Below, piece after piece: positions 20,271 through 30,289 of a DNA stretch of 64,000 nt. How positions within the stretch are numbered: the first letter of the stretch is position 1; each line of letters begins with the position of its first letter. The DNA comes from Ustilago trichophora (Eukaryota > Basidiomycota > Ustilaginomycetes > Ustilaginales > Ustilaginaceae). The translations under genes were made by a program, and so were the position numbers. Location: the NCBI GenBank assembly GCA_900323505.1, contig OOIN01000022.1, positions 434,001 to 498,000 on the forward strand, in the 5' to 3' direction. The notes beneath the pieces are model-generated. The model was not told where the DNA came from. It worked only from the letters and a program-made list of their open reading frames with translations, and did no database searches.

Positions 20271-22931
20271 CTACTGATTCTGACGAAGACGAGCTTGAAT
20301 CTCGGCATACGTCTTGTCCTGCTCATAGGCAATTTGATCGGTGGCGGGGCGATTTGGCACTTCGCCAGCCATCCAACCACCTTCTGGCACGCCGGTGGGG
20401 TAGCGAGGTGGTGCCCAGCCGCTTTCGTCTCGTTGGCTGAATCTGCCTTCTTCCTTTGTTTCCTTTGTTTCCTTTGCTTCCTGTTTGCTGACAGCACCTT
20501 GCTGACTTTCCGCATGATGCGGCAGCGGCATCCCAACTTCAGGCAGCTGCAGTGGCGTGGCGTGAAAAGCATGCAAAGATGACCTGTACGATTGATCCAG
20601 TCCTTCACGTACGATCCATCTGCGACCCTTCAACCAAGTCTTGACTCTTTCCTTATCCCTCGCCTCCAGCTCCTCTGGCGATTCAATCGACAGCGCATCG
20701 TCTTGGATCGAGGTATCACCTTTGCCTTCGAGGGCGAGCACTGACCAGCCAATCACCATCATTCCTGGTGGTCTTTGCTCTCCGCTGTTCTCGAGTGCTT
20801 CTACGATGCCATCTAGCGTGCTGGCCACCATGCGCTGATCAGAGGAACTGGCGCGCTCAATGATCGCAATTGGTGTGTGGGGTGGAAAAACTGCGCCCTC
20901 TCGATCGCCGATGCTATCTTGATCCGCACTCTCCTGGCCCGCCTGTGGAGCGCCCTCGGTAAGCGTTGCTACTACAGCACGCAGCCTGGCCACACCCATG
21001 AGCACGATGAGTGTTCGTCCTCTGTCATAACCTGGCAGCTTGACCTTCTTCCCACCTTTTCCTACACCTGTGCAAAGCACAAGAGAGTCCGCTGCACCTC
21101 TCTGCGTCACGGGGATGCCCAACATCGCAGGAGCGGCAATGCTGCTACTGATGCCTGGTACAACCGTGCACTCGATACCCGCTTTTCTGAACGCCAACAC
21201 TTCTTCTCCACCACGCCCGTAGACAAATGGGTCGCCTTGCTTGAGCCGCACAACCGTCTTGCCTTGTTCCAAAGCGGCACGCAGGGCTTTAGCGATGAGC
21301 TCAGATTGGGCACCTTCCGCATTGCCTGGGAACTTCTTCGCAATCTCCAACGGCGTAGAGGAAGGAATAAGCTTGAGGATGGAGGCGGGCACGAGTTTAT
21401 CAGAGAGGATGAGGTGCGTCGTGGGGGACGTCAGGAGTTTGTAGGCAAAGGTAGTCAGGAGGCCTGGATGACCCGGACCAGAGCCGAGGAGGTAGATATG
21501 ACCGCGTCCTGTAGAGGTGACGGGTGGCGGACGGATGTCGAGAGAGTGCTGTGAGCGAGAACCCTGAGCCACAGTTGTGGCTACAGGTGCATCAGAAGCA
21601 GACGTCGTGTGAGGTTCGAGGTTGTTGCGGATAGCTGTAGAGCAATCTTCGACCGATTGCTCTTGAGCCTTGTCTCCTTCCGCCGGCTCAGTGCCAGTCC
21701 TGGCAGCGATATTGGACTGCGATTGCTCCTCACCATGCGCACGAAGCGCCTCCTTCATCTGCTGCTCTGCCAAGTTGCCCAGATACTCGATGGGCCAGTA
21801 CTCGCTGATCTGGGCTACCCAGCGCATCCTCCGCTTGGTCCTCTCTTCAGCTTCCTGCATCTCCTGTTCGCGCTTTGCCTGGACCTCGGTCTGAAGCTGC
21901 TTCAGCCGAGCATTGGCAGCGACGCTCTCGAGCGGGTTCTTGGGCACAAGCTGGGGCACGGGGCTGTTGAGCGGTGTAGTATCAAACGAGAGGTCTTCCT
22001 CTTCGACTTCGGCGGTGCTGTCCTTGCCTGTGCGAGTGAGGTTGCGCTTCCAACGCTTGAGAGGCGATGCAGAGGAGCAAGAGCCAGCAGCATTGGTCGT
22101 ATCGTGCGAGGACTCGGACTGACGCTTAGCAAGATCCCGCATGAGCCCCACTTTCTCGACTGCATCTCCTACGTTGTGTGGTAAAGCCGAGACGATCTCA
22201 CGGCGAATACGGCCAGCGAGCCTACAGCCGCGTCCATTGGTGGTGACTGCAATCTGAAGTGACGAGGATAGGGCTGCAGACACGGAGCCATGAGTGGTGG
22301 TCGAGGTGAGTGGACTAGTACAAGGGAACCGGTAATTGGCAGGGAAGGAGAAATCGCAGAGGGCTGGTTTGTCGGCTACGTTGACTGGGATACGACGCTT
22401 ACGACACAGCTTTGCAATGATCTCTGCGCGTCCGTACGATGTGAGTGGTGTCATTGCGTCGACGAGCTCATCGTCGCCGTTCTTTGATGCGGCTGGTGCA
22501 GAGACAGAAGATTGAGGGTCATCGCCCAAGTGAAGGGTATCGGTGATGCATACAGCAAATATGTCATTGTTCACACCGTCGAATGTGTCGAGGATGCCGT
22601 TCCAGTTGTCTTCGAAGCTCTGTTTGGTAGAAAAGGATCTGCTGTCGATCGAGTGATGCAGGACCTGTGCTGAGGCGATGCGGTGCTGGATCTCGGGGCA
22701 AGGTTGATTGGGCTTGGACGTCGAGTCACTAGAGGCGACGCTAATGACTACGGGTTTGATACCAGCTTCGAGGCATGCAAAGCATCTGGATGCTGCCAAT
22801 TTCCCTGTTCCAAGTACTAACGCCAGTTTGCCTGCGGGTGGGCGGTGAGAGAGCAAGAGACTGGCGGTAGGGTTCGGCTCGGGAAAATGAAGCGATGTGG
22901 AGGCGGTGACTGATGCCTCGTTGGCCGACAT
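20271..22931 (-). CDS. met1: Siroheme biosynthesis protein Met1: precorrin-2 dehydrogenase-like + uroporphyrinogen-III methyltransferase
   Basis: 886 residues. The C-terminal part (about 473-740) is a SAM-dependent uroporphyrinogen-III C-methyltransferase with GSGPGHPGLLT, RLKQGDPFVYGRGGEE, VPGISSSIAAPAMLGIPVTQ and the following GTGxG-like block. It makes precorrin-2 for siroheme, the cofactor of sulfite (and nitrite) reductase. The N-terminal part (about 30-260) has an NAD-binding LVLGTGKLAASRCFACLEAG and a NVADKPALCDFSFPANYRF segment typical of the Met8/CysG dehydrogenase-ferrochelatase fold. The two are joined by a charged linker of about 200 residues. The order is that of bacterial CysG. 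Whether the N-terminal domain is active, or a separate Met8 also exists, cannot be seen. An extra tail after residue 780 is rich in Glu/Lys/Pro. Confidence 0.9.
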   Translation of the reverse strand: MSANEASVTASTSLHFPEPNPTASLLLSHRPPAGKLALVLGTGKLAASRCFACLEAGIKPVVISVASSDSTSKPNQPCPEIQHRIASAQVLHHSIDSRSFSTKQSFEDNWNGILDTFDGVNNDIFAVCITDTLHLGDDPQSSVSAPAASKNGDDELVDAMTPLTSYGRAEIIAKLCRKRRIPVNVADKPALCDFSFPANYRFPCTSPLTSTTTHGSVSAALSSSLQIAVTTNGRGCRLAGRIRREIVSALPHNVGDAVEKVGLMRDLAKRQSESSHDTTNAAGSCSSASPLKRWKRNLTRTGKDSTAEVEEEDLSFDTTPLNSPVPQLVPKNPLESVAANARLKQLQTEVQAKREQEMQEAEERTKRRMRWVAQISEYWPIEYLGNLAEQQMKEALRAHGEEQSQSNIAARTGTEPAEGDKAQEQSVEDCSTAIRNNLEPHTTSASDAPVATTVAQGSRSQHSLDIRPPPVTSTGRGHIYLLGSGPGHPGLLTTFAYKLLTSPTTHLILSDKLVPASILKLIPSSTPLEIAKKFPGNAEGAQSELIAKALRAALEQGKTVVRLKQGDPFVYGRGGEEVLAFRKAGIECTVVPGISSSIAAPAMLGIPVTQRGAADSLVLCTGVGKGGKKVKLPGYDRGRTLIVLMGVARLRAVVATLTEGAPQAGQESADQDSIGDREGAVFPPHTPIAIIERASSSDQRMVASTLDGIVEALENSGEQRPPGMMVIGWSVLALEGKGDTSIQDDALSIESPEELEARDKERVKTWLKGRRWIVREGLDQSYRSSLHAFHATPLQLPEVGMPLPHHAESQQGAVSKQEAKETKETKEEGRFSQRDESGWAPPRYPTGVPEGGWMAGEVPNRPATDQIAYEQDKTYAEIQARLRQNQ

Positions 22932-23628
22932 GTTGACGACTCGGACGCCTTCAACAGATGACCATGAAGGAATGGGAACGACTGGAAGTTTTGATTGTGG
23001 AAGGATGTGAAGATGGAAGGAGGATGGGGGTCAAAGAGAGTGTTGGTCTTTTTTGAATTGGTTGCATGACTCAAGATAGCGGCAATTCAAACAATCACGA
23101 AATCGAGTCTTGTTTTTTTGGGCAGCGCGATAAGATATAAAGTTAGCTGCAGTCGTGCGACCTCGGAAATTTGACTGATTGATAATCAAGCAGACCCGCT
23201 CAGCTTGTGTAACCTTTTGCCAAATGCCAGACATTCCTATACTCTTGCCTGTAGAGCGATGGATCTTTTTGACATGCGGAATGCAGAAGCATAGTCACCA
23301 ATAGATCACAAAGCATACCTATTGCCTAGTGAGAAGAGACAGCTATCTTTCTCTGCTAGAGCACGTGGAAGCATCCTGTGTTACTTTTGCATATTCAGTA
23401 CAGAGCGGTGGGATGAGAGATGTTGGTACAATGGGCTACAGAGCATTGCTGAGTCTAAGGTCGAAAGTGATGCGAAACAGGTGGGGTGCTTAACGATGCG
23501 ATGGCCTGAGCAAGGGCGATTGTTGCTGTGCAGATATCGAAGCAGGTATACTGGTCAAGATTGGCTAAAGAGTTCCAAGTCTGGATTTATCACCGTATGG
23601 AGCTAGTACGAAAAGCCTTCAACATTGC
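22932..23628. other. Spacer: met1 promoter and COX17 3' flank
   Basis: 697 bp with no gene. Isolated CAGTACAG (near 23397) is the only notable string. Confidence 0.5.
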
Positions 23629-23966
23629 TCAGATCTTGTATCCAAGCGAGGCCATGCACTCTCTGTGCTTCTTGACGAGCTCTTCGCACTTGCGCGCCGA
23701 TTCGCCGTGCTCCTCGACGCTGTGGCCGAACTTGAAGAAGCACTCGTCCCTTGCTGCCTTGGTCTCAGGGCATGCGCAGCATCTGAAGTGGTTGAACAGA
23801 ATTCGAGATCGTGATCAGAAGAAAAGAGTGAAGGAGCTGTCAGCATCTTCCCCGAAAGATGTGTTGAAAAGCATGCTGCGCCGCGATGACACACTTACGG
23901 CTTGATGCCTTCGGGGTTGAGCTCGGTGACGAACTTGTTGCTCTTCTGAGGTGCAGTGTCAGACAT
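23629..23966 (-). CDS. cox17: Copper chaperone Cox17, two exons
   Basis: A small spliced gene found by reading the minus strand. Exon 1 is 23899-23966 (ATG at 23966), the donor is GTAAGTGT, the acceptor is CACTTCAG, and exon 2 is 23629-23782 ending in TGA. The 73-residue product begins [20 protein letters not shown] and carries the Cox17 hallmark [10 protein letters not shown]. Both CX9C motifs are intact: [11 protein letters not shown] and [11 protein letters not shown]. It ends CMASLGYKI, as the family does. Cox17 carries Cu(I) in the mitochondrial intermembrane space to Sco1 and Cox11 for cytochrome oxidase assembly and is imported by Mia40. The loop between the helices is longer than in human Cox17 (17 versus 8 residues). 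It diverges from the M16 protease gene. Confidence 0.95.
23783..23898 (-). other. Intron of cox17 (116 bp)
   Basis: Minus-strand donor GTAAGTGT at 23898 and acceptor CTTCAG ending at 23783. It splits the proline codon of KPCCAC in phase 2. Confidence 0.9.
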
Positions 23967-24521
23967 GTTATTTTGCGGTGAGGATGCTGAGCTTCCCATA
24001 ACGTTCAAGACTGAGAGGTATGGTAAGAAGGGGAGACGTATTGCGGTCTATCCAAGTCGTCGTCGTTTGTGGAGGAGTGACCTTCTTGTCGGAGCATGCA
24101 GGAATCACGTCGTCCCAGCTGGCTGTGGCGGAATCCCTCTCTGCTTCGCTCAGCCCAAACTTGTCTATCTCCGTTTCTTCTTCCAAAAATTCCCGCTCGA
24201 CTCTTCCCCCGACACCCGAATTCCCGCAAACATAGCCGGCAAATGCGAATCTATAGATCTTGTTTTCTGATCAGCCCGATCACATTAGACAAGCGCAACT
24301 CAGCCTCGGATCGCTTCTTTTCTTCGTGTTTTGTCTGTGTCTGTGCTGCAACACCGAAAGGGTCCTCTTCATCAGCTTTCTCCCTGATCTCCGTCATCCC
24401 GGCTTTTGCTTTCCTCCTTCATCTCTCGTCCAACACTCTCGCCTATTCAACAGGCTTGATTAGGCTTTTCAATCTATAGAAAGCTTCCGGTGATTCATTG
24501 CAACACCTCCAGCACCGGTTG
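23967..24521. other. Divergent promoter region cox17 / M16 protease
   Basis: 555 bp with no gene. The side next to the protease is CT-rich. The frame before 24522 is open from 24498 but has no ATG. Confidence 0.5.
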
Positions 24522-27500
24522 ATGCCTTTGGCTACTCGTTCTCTACTTTCAGGCTTGTCAGTGCGGTCTTGCTCTAGAAACACCACAACTGCCTTGCGAC
24601 CCTTTTCTTCAAAGCTTCTTGCATCAGCGCCTACAGGATTCAACGCTACCTTCAGCGCTTCGACTTCCACACGCTCCAACATTCGTTTCCCAACCGGCCC
24701 CTTCGCTTCTACTCTGGCCGTTGGTGCACTCGCCACATACCTTTCTTGCACTCCCCCGCAACGCACCTTTTCGACTTCTCTCCGTCATACCGCAGCCATC
24801 ATGCCAGCAGACGGCGCAGCATCTTTTTCAGCCGTAAATGGTCTGCCTTCCAAGCATGGCAACTTTGACCTCGTCACTCGCCATGACCTCGAATACGCAC
24901 CCGGCATGTCGGTGGAAAAGTGGAAGTCGCGCGAGACTGGCCTCACCGTACTCTGGGCCAATTTTGACTCACCCCTCCTGAACTGCTACATGACCCTCGC
25001 CTCCGAAATCTTTGAGGACTCGGGTGTGCCACATACGCTCGAGCATCTCATTTTCCTCGGTTCTGATCTGTATCCGTTCAAAGGTGTTTTGGACACGCTC
25101 GCCAACAGAGCCTTTGCGAGCGGGACCAACGCCTGGACTGCCAACGATCACACTGCATACACACTCACCACTGCGGGCTCAGACGGCTTCCTTCGCATGC
25201 TTCCCGTCTACCTCGATCATGTCTTCTTCCCGACATTGACCAGCGAAGGGTTCACCACCGAGGTCTATCATATCAACGGCAAGGGTCAGGATGCTGGTGT
25301 CGTCTTCAGCGAGATGCAGGGCCGCGAGAATTCACCTGCCGACCTCATGGAGCTCAAGTCGCAGCGCATGCTCTACCCCGCCTCCTCAGCCTACCGCTCC
25401 GAGACCGGCGGTCTGATGTCCGCGTTGCGTGTCTTGAACATTGACAAGATCCGCGACTACCACCAGCAGTACTACGCCCCTCACAACGCAGCTCTCGTTG
25501 TGTGCGGCCCTCTCGAGCGTGCCGATCTGCTTGATTCGCTCGCTCCGGTCGAAGAGCGTTTAATCACCAAGCGCAACGCACAGCCCGAGGGCCCAAGAGG
25601 CTGGAAGCGACCTTTCGTCGAGACAGATTCTGCTGTACCCCCCACGATCGATGGATCCAAGACTGAGCAGCCCGGTCTCGATCCAGCTGATCCACCCACC
25701 GAGGGCTCGCAGCCCGACCCCAAACGTCGACGTGCCTTCGTCGACTTCCCTGAAAAGGACGAGAGTGTCGGAGAGATTCAAGTCTCCTGGGTCGGTCCCA
25801 AGTTCCAGGACTGGATGACTTGTGAAGCTGTCAACATTCTCAGTACGTACTTGACTGACTCGCCCGTCTCGGCCATCCAGAAGGCATTTGTTGAGCGCGA
25901 TGACCCGCTTTGCACCGACGCATACATCGGTGCATCCGACAAAGCTGGCGCCAGCCTTCTGTCCGCATACTTTTCCTCGGTCCCTACCGAACAGCTCGAC
26001 AAGCTCGACCAGCAGCTCGTGGATTTGCTAGCTGGCATTGTCAAGGATGGCGTCGACATGGACAGGATGCAAATGGTCATCAAACGCGACAAGCTCAAGG
26101 TTCTATCTCAACTCGAGACCAAGCCCGCCGACTCGTTTGCCGATTTGCTGATTACCGACTTCCTATACGGCAACCGTAACGGCCAGGACCTGCACACTGC
26201 GCTCGAGGATATGAAGCGCTACGACGAGTTGCTCACTTGGAAGAGCGAGCAGTGGACTCAACTACTGCAGAAGTTTTTCATCGACAACCCTCGCCTCGTT
26301 GTTGTTGGCCGCCCTTCTTCGGCCCTGTCCGACAAGCTCAAGGCCGACACCAAGGCGCTTGAGGAGAAGCGCAGAAAAGAGCTCGGTGAAGACGGATTGA
26401 AGAAGCTCGAGGAACAGCTGGAGGCTGCCAAGAAGGAAAACGACCGTCCTATCCCCGATGAGATGCTTAAGCAATTCAAGATCCCCAGCACCGACAGCAT
26501 CAAGTGGATCCCCGTCGGCACTGCTCAGGTTCTCCCCACTGCAGGGCACGTAAAGAAGAGTGAAGTAACCGCCTACGGCATGAAGGTGCAAAATACCGCT
26601 GACGACCTCGACAAGCAGATCCAGGCCCATGTCGATGCGGATCAAGCTGCCTTGCCCTACTTTGTTCAGTTTGACCACGTCAGCTCCGCCTTTGTCTCGA
26701 TCTCGCTCGTCTTCGCTACAACTGATCTGCCCAAGGAGCTTCGCGCACAGATGCAGCTCTATCTGTCCGTTCTCTTCTCCCTGCCCATTGTCAAGCAAGA
26801 CGGCTCCCAAGCTTCTTTGACCTACGAAGAAGTAGTCAAGGGTCTCGATGAAGATACTTTGGAGTACGATGTCTCGCTGGGAAGTGGTGGATTCGGCGAG
26901 CTCGTGTGTGCCGAACTGAAGCTGGAGCGCGCCAACTATGAGAAAGGCATTGCATGGCTCCGCGATCTGTTCTGGGGAAGCCAATTTGCAGTAGACCGAC
27001 TCAAAGTTTCGATCAGCAAAATCATTCAAAGTCTACCGGAGCAGAAGAGGAATGGTCGAGCCATCGCCTCCGCGCTCAGCCGCCAATTGACTCACGATGG
27101 TGACAAGTCGACTAATTTGGCCAACAGCATTTTAAACTTGGTCAAGACTATGCCTGAATTGCAGGAGACACTTAACAGCGACCCGCAGAAGGTTGTTGCT
27201 GACTTCGAGCGCATTCGATCCACTTTGCTGCGACCTGAAAACTTGAGGGTCTCGGTGGCTGGTGATATCCTTGCACTGGAGAAGCCTAAGACCAGCTGGG
27301 CGGAGCACTTCACCCGAGCCGACTGGGCGCCAAAGGAGACCCTGCCTGTGCCTTGGAGCAAGGACATGCTCACGCCTCTTGGCAGGAATCCGTCCAAGAA
27401 GGGATTGATCACGGCTTTGCCCACGGTCGAATCTTCTTATTCGTACTTCACCACCAAGGGCATCTCGTCATACACCCACCCCGATGCCCCTGCGTTGATC

Positions 27501-28172
27501 ACAACCATTACCATCTTGAACGCGATGGAGTCTTACCTGTGGCGATACATCCGCGGCGCAGGTCTCGCATATGGCGCGTCGATCGTCTCCAACCCCGAAA
27601 GCGAGCTGATCCACTTTAGCCTCTATCGCAGTCCCGATTCTGCCAAAGCGTTCCTTGAAGCTCGCAAAGTGATTCAGGCCCTCTGCTCCACCTCCCATTC
27701 TTCTTCTTCCTCTACGGCTGTTGAAGGCGAACTGGTACTAGAGATTGACGAAACAACGTTGGAGTCTGCCAAGTCTTCGTTGCACTTTAACATTGCCGAA
27801 GCTGAGGGAACGCTATCGGGCGCTGCACAGGAGAGCTTCTTTGACCAAGTGCTCAAGGATTCTCCCAAGCATAGAGGTAAGATCTTGCTAAGCGCTGTTC
27901 AGAAGATCACGCTCGAGGATGTTAAAAAGAGTCTGAGCGAGTACATTTTGCCCCTTTTCGACCCGGAGACGAGCGTCGCTGCTGTCGTGGCACCTCAGAG
28001 TAAAGTTGAAGAGATTCAGACGCAGCTTGAAGCAGTCGGATATAAGATGGAAAGGGTAGAGATTGATTTGGGTAAAGATGATGATGTTGAGGGAAGTGAA
28101 AGCGGGAGTGATGACCAGAGTGGTAGTGGGAGTGACAGTGAGAGCGAGAGTGAAGATGAAGTTAGACGTTGA
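24522..28172 (+). CDS. M16 zinc metalloprotease (Sdd3/YOL098C-like), probable mitochondrial presequence
   Basis: 1216 residues from the first ATG at 24522. The inverted zinc motif HxxEH is seen as GVPHTLEHLIFLGSD (about residue 170), with the downstream VVFSEMQGRENS supplying the third ligand region. The sequence follows the insulinase-like M16 subfamily of yeast YOL098C and fission yeast C3H1.02c rather than the canonical presequence protease. The first 90 residues are rich in Ser, Thr, Arg and Ala and nearly free of acids, as in a mitochondrial targeting sequence. A second in-frame ATG at 24801 (GCCATCATGCC) has a better context and would begin MPADGAASF without the leader. The C-terminus is a Ser/Asp/Glu acidic tail (SESGSDDQSGSGSDSESESE). 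A Lys/Glu helix lies near residues 620-650. Confidence 0.88.
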   Translation: MPLATRSLLSGLSVRSCSRNTTTALRPFSSKLLASAPTGFNATFSASTSTRSNIRFPTGPFASTLAVGALATYLSCTPPQRTFSTSLRHTAAIMPADGAASFSAVNGLPSKHGNFDLVTRHDLEYAPGMSVEKWKSRETGLTVLWANFDSPLLNCYMTLASEIFEDSGVPHTLEHLIFLGSDLYPFKGVLDTLANRAFASGTNAWTANDHTAYTLTTAGSDGFLRMLPVYLDHVFFPTLTSEGFTTEVYHINGKGQDAGVVFSEMQGRENSPADLMELKSQRMLYPASSAYRSETGGLMSALRVLNIDKIRDYHQQYYAPHNAALVVCGPLERADLLDSLAPVEERLITKRNAQPEGPRGWKRPFVETDSAVPPTIDGSKTEQPGLDPADPPTEGSQPDPKRRRAFVDFPEKDESVGEIQVSWVGPKFQDWMTCEAVNILSTYLTDSPVSAIQKAFVERDDPLCTDAYIGASDKAGASLLSAYFSSVPTEQLDKLDQQLVDLLAGIVKDGVDMDRMQMVIKRDKLKVLSQLETKPADSFADLLITDFLYGNRNGQDLHTALEDMKRYDELLTWKSEQWTQLLQKFFIDNPRLVVVGRPSSALSDKLKADTKALEEKRRKELGEDGLKKLEEQLEAAKKENDRPIPDEMLKQFKIPSTDSIKWIPVGTAQVLPTAGHVKKSEVTAYGMKVQNTADDLDKQIQAHVDADQAALPYFVQFDHVSSAFVSISLVFATTDLPKELRAQMQLYLSVLFSLPIVKQDGSQASLTYEEVVKGLDEDTLEYDVSLGSGGFGELVCAELKLERANYEKGIAWLRDLFWGSQFAVDRLKVSISKIIQSLPEQKRNGRAIASALSRQLTHDGDKSTNLANSILNLVKTMPELQETLNSDPQKVVADFERIRSTLLRPENLRVSVAGDILALEKPKTSWAEHFTRADWAPKETLPVPWSKDMLTPLGRNPSKKGLITALPTVESSYSYFTTKGISSYTHPDAPALITTITILNAMESYLWRYIRGAGLAYGASIVSNPESELIHFSLYRSPDSAKAFLEARKVIQALCSTSHSSSSSTAVEGELVLEIDETTLESAKSSLHFNIAEAEGTLSGAAQESFFDQVLKDSPKHRGKILLSAVQKITLEDVKKSLSEYILPLFDPETSVAAVVAPQSKVEEIQTQLEAVGYKMERVEIDLGKDDDVEGSESGSDDQSGSGSDSESESEDEVRR

Positions 28173-28600
28173 TTGGAATGCTTCAAATCGCAATCGCATA
28201 CAGTACACAATCCATTTTTCAGATGTTTCCAAAGTTGATACAATACACACATAGACCTAAGTTATCACAATTTAACCAATTGATAACATGCAACTTAGTA
28301 TCCCAAGGAGACCTGAGACTTTGTGAGATACGGTGGGTGTCAAAAAGTCAGTCTTAGGGTTGAAAACAACGTCAACTCTCCCTCTCTCGAGAGAAACATT
28401 TGATTCAGATTCACCGTCAATGATGTTCACCTTTGATCGGTGGAACTAGCAGTCTATGCGTTCAAGCTTTCTGGCTGGTACTGTAGTCAAACACAGAATC
28501 TGTCTTGATGAATTGGGTGTGCAATTTGATGATACTTTTTTCATTGCAAAATCACTTATCTCTCCTGCAGAATCGAACAAACAAAAGAAAGTTGCCATGT
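28173..28600. other. Convergent 3' spacer M16 protease / SDHC
   Basis: 428 bp, AT-richer than the coding DNA. No gene seen. Confidence 0.55.
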
Positions 28601-29542
28601 TTAGATGAAAAGGAGAGCCAAAGTGCTAGCTGCAGTAGCAGCCATAACAACGTAGGCGGTGCTGTAGACACCCTTGAGGGTCAAAGCGTAACCCCAATCC
28701 CAAGCGAGATGGCGCAAACCGTTGAAGCTGTGGAAGGTGAATGCGAGTGCAAGGGGAACCTTGACGGCGGTCTTGAACCAGACGGGAAGGGTGGAGACAA
28801 AGTCGACAAGCGATCCTGAGGAGAGGGCTTCAGCAGTGCCTGCAAAGAGGGGGTAGCCAGCGTAGGCCGAGAAGTATGCGTACATCACTGTTGTGTTCGA
28901 AACGTCGGTAAGGCGCAGGCGAGTTGAGCGGGCAGAGATGTGAGATTGAGCAAGAAAAGAGAGATTGTGTTGTCAGTGGATCGTTGCGCCTTTTCGTATC
29001 TATGAATCGTGCTATTGAAGATGGACGAGGCTATGAGGGATTCAACCATCATCAACGCCTTTGAGAAGCATGTCCTGATTGCCGAAATCCGATCTCTACG
29101 TCTGTATGCATCAAGTCCAACCTTTTGATACCCTACAACAATCCCTCTCACTCTTCTGCTTCCTTGTCATCCTCCTCCCAAGATTCTAATGAACCCAACA
29201 AAACATCAAGTCCAGTCAAGCGCGTTGATACTTACAAACACTCAAACCAGTACCAGTGATTCGGTTGATGATCGAAAGGTACCAAGTGATCTGAGGCTGA
29301 TAGATGGTAAAGTGAGGGGAGCTGGGGCGCTGTGCACGCTGCTCGTTCAAAAGTTCCAAGTTTTGCTGCTGGGAAAGCTTGGTGGTCTGAGCATTAGCGC
29401 TCGAAGTGCTAGCATTGCGAGCGGCAAGAGCAAAGCTAGTGGGAATCTTGGCGATGGTAGGAACAACGCTACGAAGACCCACTCGGCAAAGAGGTGCCGA
29501 ACGGGCCAAGTTCAAAGCGAGCAAAGGTCGAGTGGCCAACAT
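28601..29542 (-). CDS. sdh3: Succinate dehydrogenase cytochrome b subunit (SDHC/Sdh3), two exons
   Basis: Exon 1 (29236-29542, ATG at 29542) encodes a mitochondrial targeting sequence and the family signature [16 protein letters not shown] followed by [19 protein letters not shown] donor at 29235 and an ACAACAG acceptor ending at 28888 join it in frame (T+TG = Leu) to exon 2 (28601-28887). Exon 2 encodes [14 protein letters not shown], then [15 protein letters not shown] with the heme/quinone-site histidines, and a last membrane helix. The product is 197 residues with three membrane helices. It anchors complex II in the inner mitochondrial membrane and forms part of the ubiquinone pocket targeted by SDHI fungicides. 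The intron is 348 bp, long for this window. Continuity across the junction argues against a missing exon. Confidence 0.95.
28888..29235 (-). other. Intron of sdh3 (348 bp)
   Basis: Minus-strand donor GTAAGTAT and acceptor CACAACAG, phase 1. It is the longest of the three introns identified here. Confidence 0.9.
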
Positions 29543-30289
29543 TGTCAGATGAGGAATGGTGATGTTAGGATGGTGGAAAAGAAGCGGTTGTCAAGTGACG
29601 ATGGAAATTGTGCGCGAGCCAACAACCAGCCCAGCCAGCCAGCCAAGCGCGGGGTCGAGGCGCGCGGGTTAGATCGGCCCAAAGAAGAGAGAGTCAAGCA
29701 TCCCTCTCAAACAAGCCAAATACTGTCAAAATGACCTTCCCCACCCGAAGCTTCCGATTTGTAATCTCTGCTCTCACTTTCATCCGCGCGTTTCTCCCGC
29801 ACGAAACATTTTCAATCCCAATTTCATCACCTGTCAAACTCGTATTTTGTGACGTTTTGACACCCTGTCTCCAAACAAGTCACTTCACAACAAGCCAGTC
29901 AGTACTGTACACGACAGATCGCAATACAGTACACAGCATCATGGGTTCCTCAGCCTCTGTTTTGTTAGAGAGCACAGTACCAAGAGACAAGAGATGAGTT
30001 GGAAGGGAAGCACGGATAGATTGCAATTGCTCAAAGCAGAATATACAAAAAGCAGGTATCGTGGCAAGAGCTTCTTACATCATCGGAGATCATTGAAATC
30101 AACGACAGAGTGGCAGCCTCGGGTATCTTGATTAGAGGAAGGAGGCTAGCACAGCACTGTCGTTGCATTTGGAAAGGGTACAAGGCATGGATTTCCACCT
30201 TACGATTCGCAAGTCGGGGCAATTGAAAGGGAAATGGGAACCACAGCCGTTTTCTCTGGATTCTGGCAACGGCGTTGGGAGGTTGGTGC
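29543..30289. other. Spacer: sdh3 promoter and 3' flank of Ala-rich gene
   Basis: 747 bp with no gene. It contains GTACTGTAC at 29902-29910 and TACAGTAC at 29925-29932, with the intervening DNA rich in A/C. Confidence 0.5.
29902..29932. repeat. GTACTGTAC / TACAGTAC pair
   Basis: Two members of the recurring motif in opposite sense, separated by 14 bp, about 360 bp upstream of the sdh3 start codon. Confidence 0.85.
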
